64,000 bases of DNA from the NCBI GenBank assembly GCA_036571765.1, contig BROE01000028.1, positions 5,663,143 through 5,727,142 of the forward strand, read 5' to 3'. Under the pieces are notes generated by a model. It saw nothing but the letters and a program-made list of their open reading frames with translations, did not search any database and was not told where the DNA came from. The DNA comes from Plecoglossus altivelis. Lineage: Eukaryota; Chordata; Actinopteri; Osmeriformes; Plecoglossidae. Made by a program: the position numbers and the translations under genes. Shown here piece after piece: positions 60,701 to 64,000 of this stretch (the stretch's first letter is position 1; every line of letters starts with the position of its first letter).

Positions 60701-61203
60701 ACCACAGCACAGATTGGTGCGATCTTAGCGTGTATATCGTTTTAAAATTACTTTCTTGTCCAAACAATACAAAGCTTTTTTTAATTCTTCTTCTTTTTTT
60801 TTTTACCAAGAGCTGATGTCCGTCTTCTCTCCTTTTCTCTGTCTCGCTGTGGAATAAACTCAGTCCAGTAGTTTGAGCAATGCCGTTCGAGTCAAGTTTG
60901 ACAGAACAATACGAGTGATTGAAGTAAGTGAATGGGGCCATCTCGTTGCTGCTTTTCGGGATAAACGGATTCACCTCAGCAGAAAGGTGTCCTTTGAAAT
61001 TGTAATTGTGTCCGACACTTTGATGAGTGCTCCGTCTAACTTCACATCTTCAAAGCTTTTGAATTGTGACATTTTGGGAAGGGGGAAAATGCCTGCAATG
61101 TTACCTCCAGAACGGGGGGACATTGCACAATACGTTTTTCCAAATCAAGCGTATGGCGGTGAAACACTCGGTGTACCTTTGAGGTTTTAGGTCCTTTTGC
61201 ATG

Positions 61204-61236
<33 letters not shown>

Positions 61237-62786
61237 TACTGCAGTACTCTGGGAATAGATCAAGGGTCCTTACCATCATTTTGTGCTGCTCCAAATGTAG
61301 CAGTTACACGAAAGATTTGGCCACCAACCATTTTTGGCTCCTACCAATTGCAGGTGTTTTTATTTCCATTTTATGCAGTCAACAAGTATCAATTGCCTTA
61401 AGAGACTGTGGAACAGTGGAAAATTGGTCCCATTTCGCAACTCCTTGGCATCCCCCGGCTATTTTGAGATTGGCCAAGCTCTTCAACTTAATTTCCTTTT
61501 GGCCTTCTTGAAATCTAGTTGATTTATTGCCAACAGATTACAGCATAATACTCCCCATCTGTATCCAAAACAATAGTTTCAATGGGACCAATTCTACACC
61601 ATTAGAAGACATTCTTGAATTCATCTCCTCGACAACTGCGTAGCTAGAACCGTTTGCGTGGGGCATTTGGGCTTTAGAACTCAAACAGGCTTCCTCCAGT
61701 CCTGCCCTGGGCTGTTAGTGACGGTGAGGCTCATGTCGTTTATAGAAAGTGCCAACTTTTTTTCACTGCAAATTTAAAGAGGAGGAATTTCTTTTTTTTA
61801 AAGAAACATTGTGCTAGAAATCCTTGCACTGTTTGGGCCTCCTGAGGTTCCGTAGCACTGAGCCCTTCTTCTAGGAGGGCGATGATCCATTAGATGACCC
61901 TGGTGTTGACGATGCAATCAGCACGCTTGCTTTGTGAATCAGCTGCATCAAAGGGGACTCGGCCCTCCAACTGACCCAGAGTTGGAATCCCAATTAACCT
62001 CTCTTCCCCCTCCTTAATTGAAAAAGCAATTGTTTCATTAACTCGTTAGCTTGTCTACGGCAAGGTAAGGATTCGGTCTGATGGAGGACTGGATAAATGA
62101 GCTCTCCAGAGGTTTTCCAGGGCTCGGATTATTACGGACCGGACGATCGTTTATCAACGTATTTGTTGACGCTGACTATTTTCCCGGTTTGGAGCCAGAA
62201 ACAAACATCGGACAAGCCAGTAGAGACCGTGGGAACTGTACTAACAGAGGGCCAACTTCCTGTGTGCTATAGTGGCTAGCGTTAGGAGGATCTTGATAGG
62301 TCGACCCTCCACAGCTTACGCTCGCCCCTTGGGATGAATGAGAGGGAATCTCAAAAGCACGTTTTCCACCTGGAACACAACCTGACCGCCATGATTGTAT
62401 CCATCTGTCCTCACCCCTGCAACTGACATGCCACTGCTTTTCCGTCCCCCTTCCCCCCCCTCATTTTCCTCTCAATCCCCATTCAAGTCTTCACAGCAGT
62501 CGATTTACCCTAGCCAGGAGCAAAGCTTTGCTACCGATGGCCGAGAGGACGTAGGCTGGTTATCATGGCGATGGAAGTCCAGGACAATTGGGACCCGATT
62601 GATGGGGCCTGGTTTTCTGGACCTAGAGGGTGTTGCTAGGCGTGTTCAAGCTTGAGGAGGGTAGGGGGGGGAGTATGGAGGGGTGGAGAGGGGATGCAAA
62701 TCGTGGCCTGCCTCAGTCTACACATGGGGGCCCAGTACAAGTAGTCACAGGCATTCTGGCATTAGTGGAGACCGCCCTGCCTCGGA
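60701..62786. other. Presumed intron, nothing specific
   Basis: AT-balanced unique sequence. A 105-codon ORF (60873-61190) is free of simple repeat but has no recognisable domain. GGCAAGGTAAGG at about 62059 contains a strong donor word without other exon evidence. Confidence 0.4.
61206..61235. repeat. (TG)n microsatellite
   Basis: About 15 TG units. Confidence 0.95.
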
Positions 62787-62814
62787 CCCCCCCCCCCCCC
62801 CCCCCCCCCCCCCC
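62787..62814. repeat. Poly-C tract
   Basis: A run of about 28 C, 58 bp left of the duplicated contig end. Confidence 0.95.
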
Positions 62815-62871
62815 GCCACACACACACCCCTGTCATAGATTTCCTGTGATTACGTGATTAACACCACCCAA

Positions 62872-63440
62872 GGCCTCGCTCGTCTCTCGCCATTGCTCCT
62901 CTTACGGGACTCAATATACCACCTTCAGGAAGTGTGAAAAGGCGGCGTCAAGTTTAAACCTGCACTGGAGGTCAACAAGCTCTGCAGCCACCCGCTTCCG
63001 TGTGCTCACTCACACCGTTAGACTGACGGTCCGATTCCGAACGGTGAAAAGAAAAGCCTCGCAACCGCTAGGCTTGGCTTGGCTAAGCTAACTGCCCTGT
63101 GAGGTACACGACGGGGCCATTAGCCGTTAGCTCCTCGAATGGGGTCTAAATGTTCCCTTCACCCTCGAATAGACCTTTTTCCCCCGATGTCGCAGGTGTC
63201 TATATTCGACTAGATGGATGCCAAGTGGTTTGCTTCTCCGTCCCCACTTTTCTCAAATGACTCAATGACTTTATGAGGGGCCATTTTGTCCTCCACTTTT
63301 CTCATCCGCGCCATAATGGCTTCTATTTATGTTGTGGGCTTCAATGTTCGCCGGCATTAGTCACAGATCTGTCTTCGCGTCCCGCAAAGTACCCTGGTGA
63401 ACGCGCAGGACTGTAAATGGAAACCGACGTAGCGACGACC
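62872..63440. repeat. Contig-end segment, duplicated after the gap (copy 1)
   Basis: Starts GGCCTCGCTCGTCTC. By eye, the sequence from here to 63421 is identical to 63451-64000. The copy continues to the gap edge. No gene is supported. It holds TTAGC/GCTAA-rich sequence near 63080-63140. Confidence 0.9.
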
Positions 63441-63450
63441 NNNNNNNNNN
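63441..63450. other. Assembly gap (10 N)
   Basis: Ten N between two copies of the same sequence. Its placement suggests joined contigs whose ends overlap, so the gap probably has no real missing sequence. Confidence 0.95.
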
Positions 63451-64000
63451 GGCCTCGCTCGTCTCTCGCCATTGCTCCTCTTACGGGACTCAATATACCA
63501 CCTTCAGGAAGTGTGAAAAGGCGGCGTCAAGTTTAAACCTGCACTGGAGGTCAACAAGCTCTGCAGCCACCCGCTTCCGTGTGCTCACTCACACCGTTAG
63601 ACTGACGGTCCGATTCCGAACGGTGAAAAGAAAAGCCTCGCAACCGCTAGGCTTGGCTTGGCTAAGCTAACTGCCCTGTGAGGTACACGACGGGGCCATT
63701 AGCCGTTAGCTCCTCGAATGGGGTCTAAATGTTCCCTTCACCCTCGAATAGACCTTTTTCCCCCGATGTCGCAGGTGTCTATATTCGACTAGATGGATGC
63801 CAAGTGGTTTGCTTCTCCGTCCCCACTTTTCTCAAATGACTCAATGACTTTATGAGGGGCCATTTTGTCCTCCACTTTTCTCATCCGCGCCATAATGGCT
63901 TCTATTTATGTTGTGGGCTTCAATGTTCGCCGGCATTAGTCACAGATCTGTCTTCGCGTCCCGCAAAGTACCCTGGTGAACGCGCAGGACTGTAAATGGA
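63451..64000. repeat. Contig-start segment, identical to 62872-63421 (copy 2)
   Basis: 550 bp visible, offset +579 from copy 1, with no difference that I can see. It runs to the window edge, so its full length is unknown. Confidence 0.9.

Noticed and set aside
60873..61190. 105-codon ORF free of simple repeat
   Set aside because: Residue mix looks plausible, but there is no recognised domain, no splice or promoter context, and it lies in a presumed intron. Conservation of frame would be needed.

Overview
The window looks like non-coding DNA from a vertebrate nuclear genome, most likely a teleost fish. The reasons are: no dense gene packing or bacterial gene order; very abundant (CA/TG)n, (CT/GA)n and poly-G/C tracts; canonical spliceosomal donor and acceptor signals; vertebrate promoter words (ZNF143-like, CTCF-like, YY1-like); and one palindromic MITE-like element whose arms match a repeat I remember as common in teleost genomes. 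Nearly all open reading frames of 60-250 codons here lie in low-complexity tracts or have no coding character. I treat them as chance ORFs.

Only one stretch has good coding support. At 56886-56982 (+) a first coding exon gives a 32-residue start plus one base, with an ideal signal peptide, a good Kozak context and a consensus GTAAGT donor (phase 1). The gene must continue to the right, beyond the window. I cannot name it; a phase-1 intron just after a signal peptide is typical of receptors and cell-adhesion proteins. A pyrimidine-rich tract and AG sites precede the exon, so it is probably exon 2, with one or more untranslated exons upstream. A possible, unproven upstream exon or promoter lies near 23340-23834 and ends in a consensus donor. 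If that is right, most of the window is the first intron and 5' regulatory landscape of this gene.

Layout: 1-5.9 kb is non-coding, with an odd-textured segment (1.48-1.92 kb) and a purine minisatellite (2.95-3.14 kb). 5.9-14 kb holds several balanced, TAAT-rich blocks that look like conserved non-coding elements. 14-23 kb is mixed, with CT/CA tracts and the palindromic element at 17.88-18.05 kb. 23-31 kb holds the promoter/exon candidate and further enhancer-like blocks. 31-37.5 kb contains two very long poly-G tracts and a ZNF143-plus-TATA promoter-like site at 35.7 kb. 37.4-48.6 kb is crowded with microsatellites and minisatellites. 48.9-50.1 kb is a recent 0.6-kb tandem duplication. 50-56.8 kb is quiet apart from an inverted repeat and an enhancer-like block just upstream of the exon. 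57-62.8 kb is presumed intron with another strong enhancer-like block near 60 kb. The right end is an assembly seam: 62872-63440 is repeated after a 10-N gap.

There is no CRISPR array, operon, rRNA, tRNA, complete transposase or viral gene that I can support. The most useful results are the signal-peptide exon, the regulatory candidates and the two places where the assembly itself is suspect.
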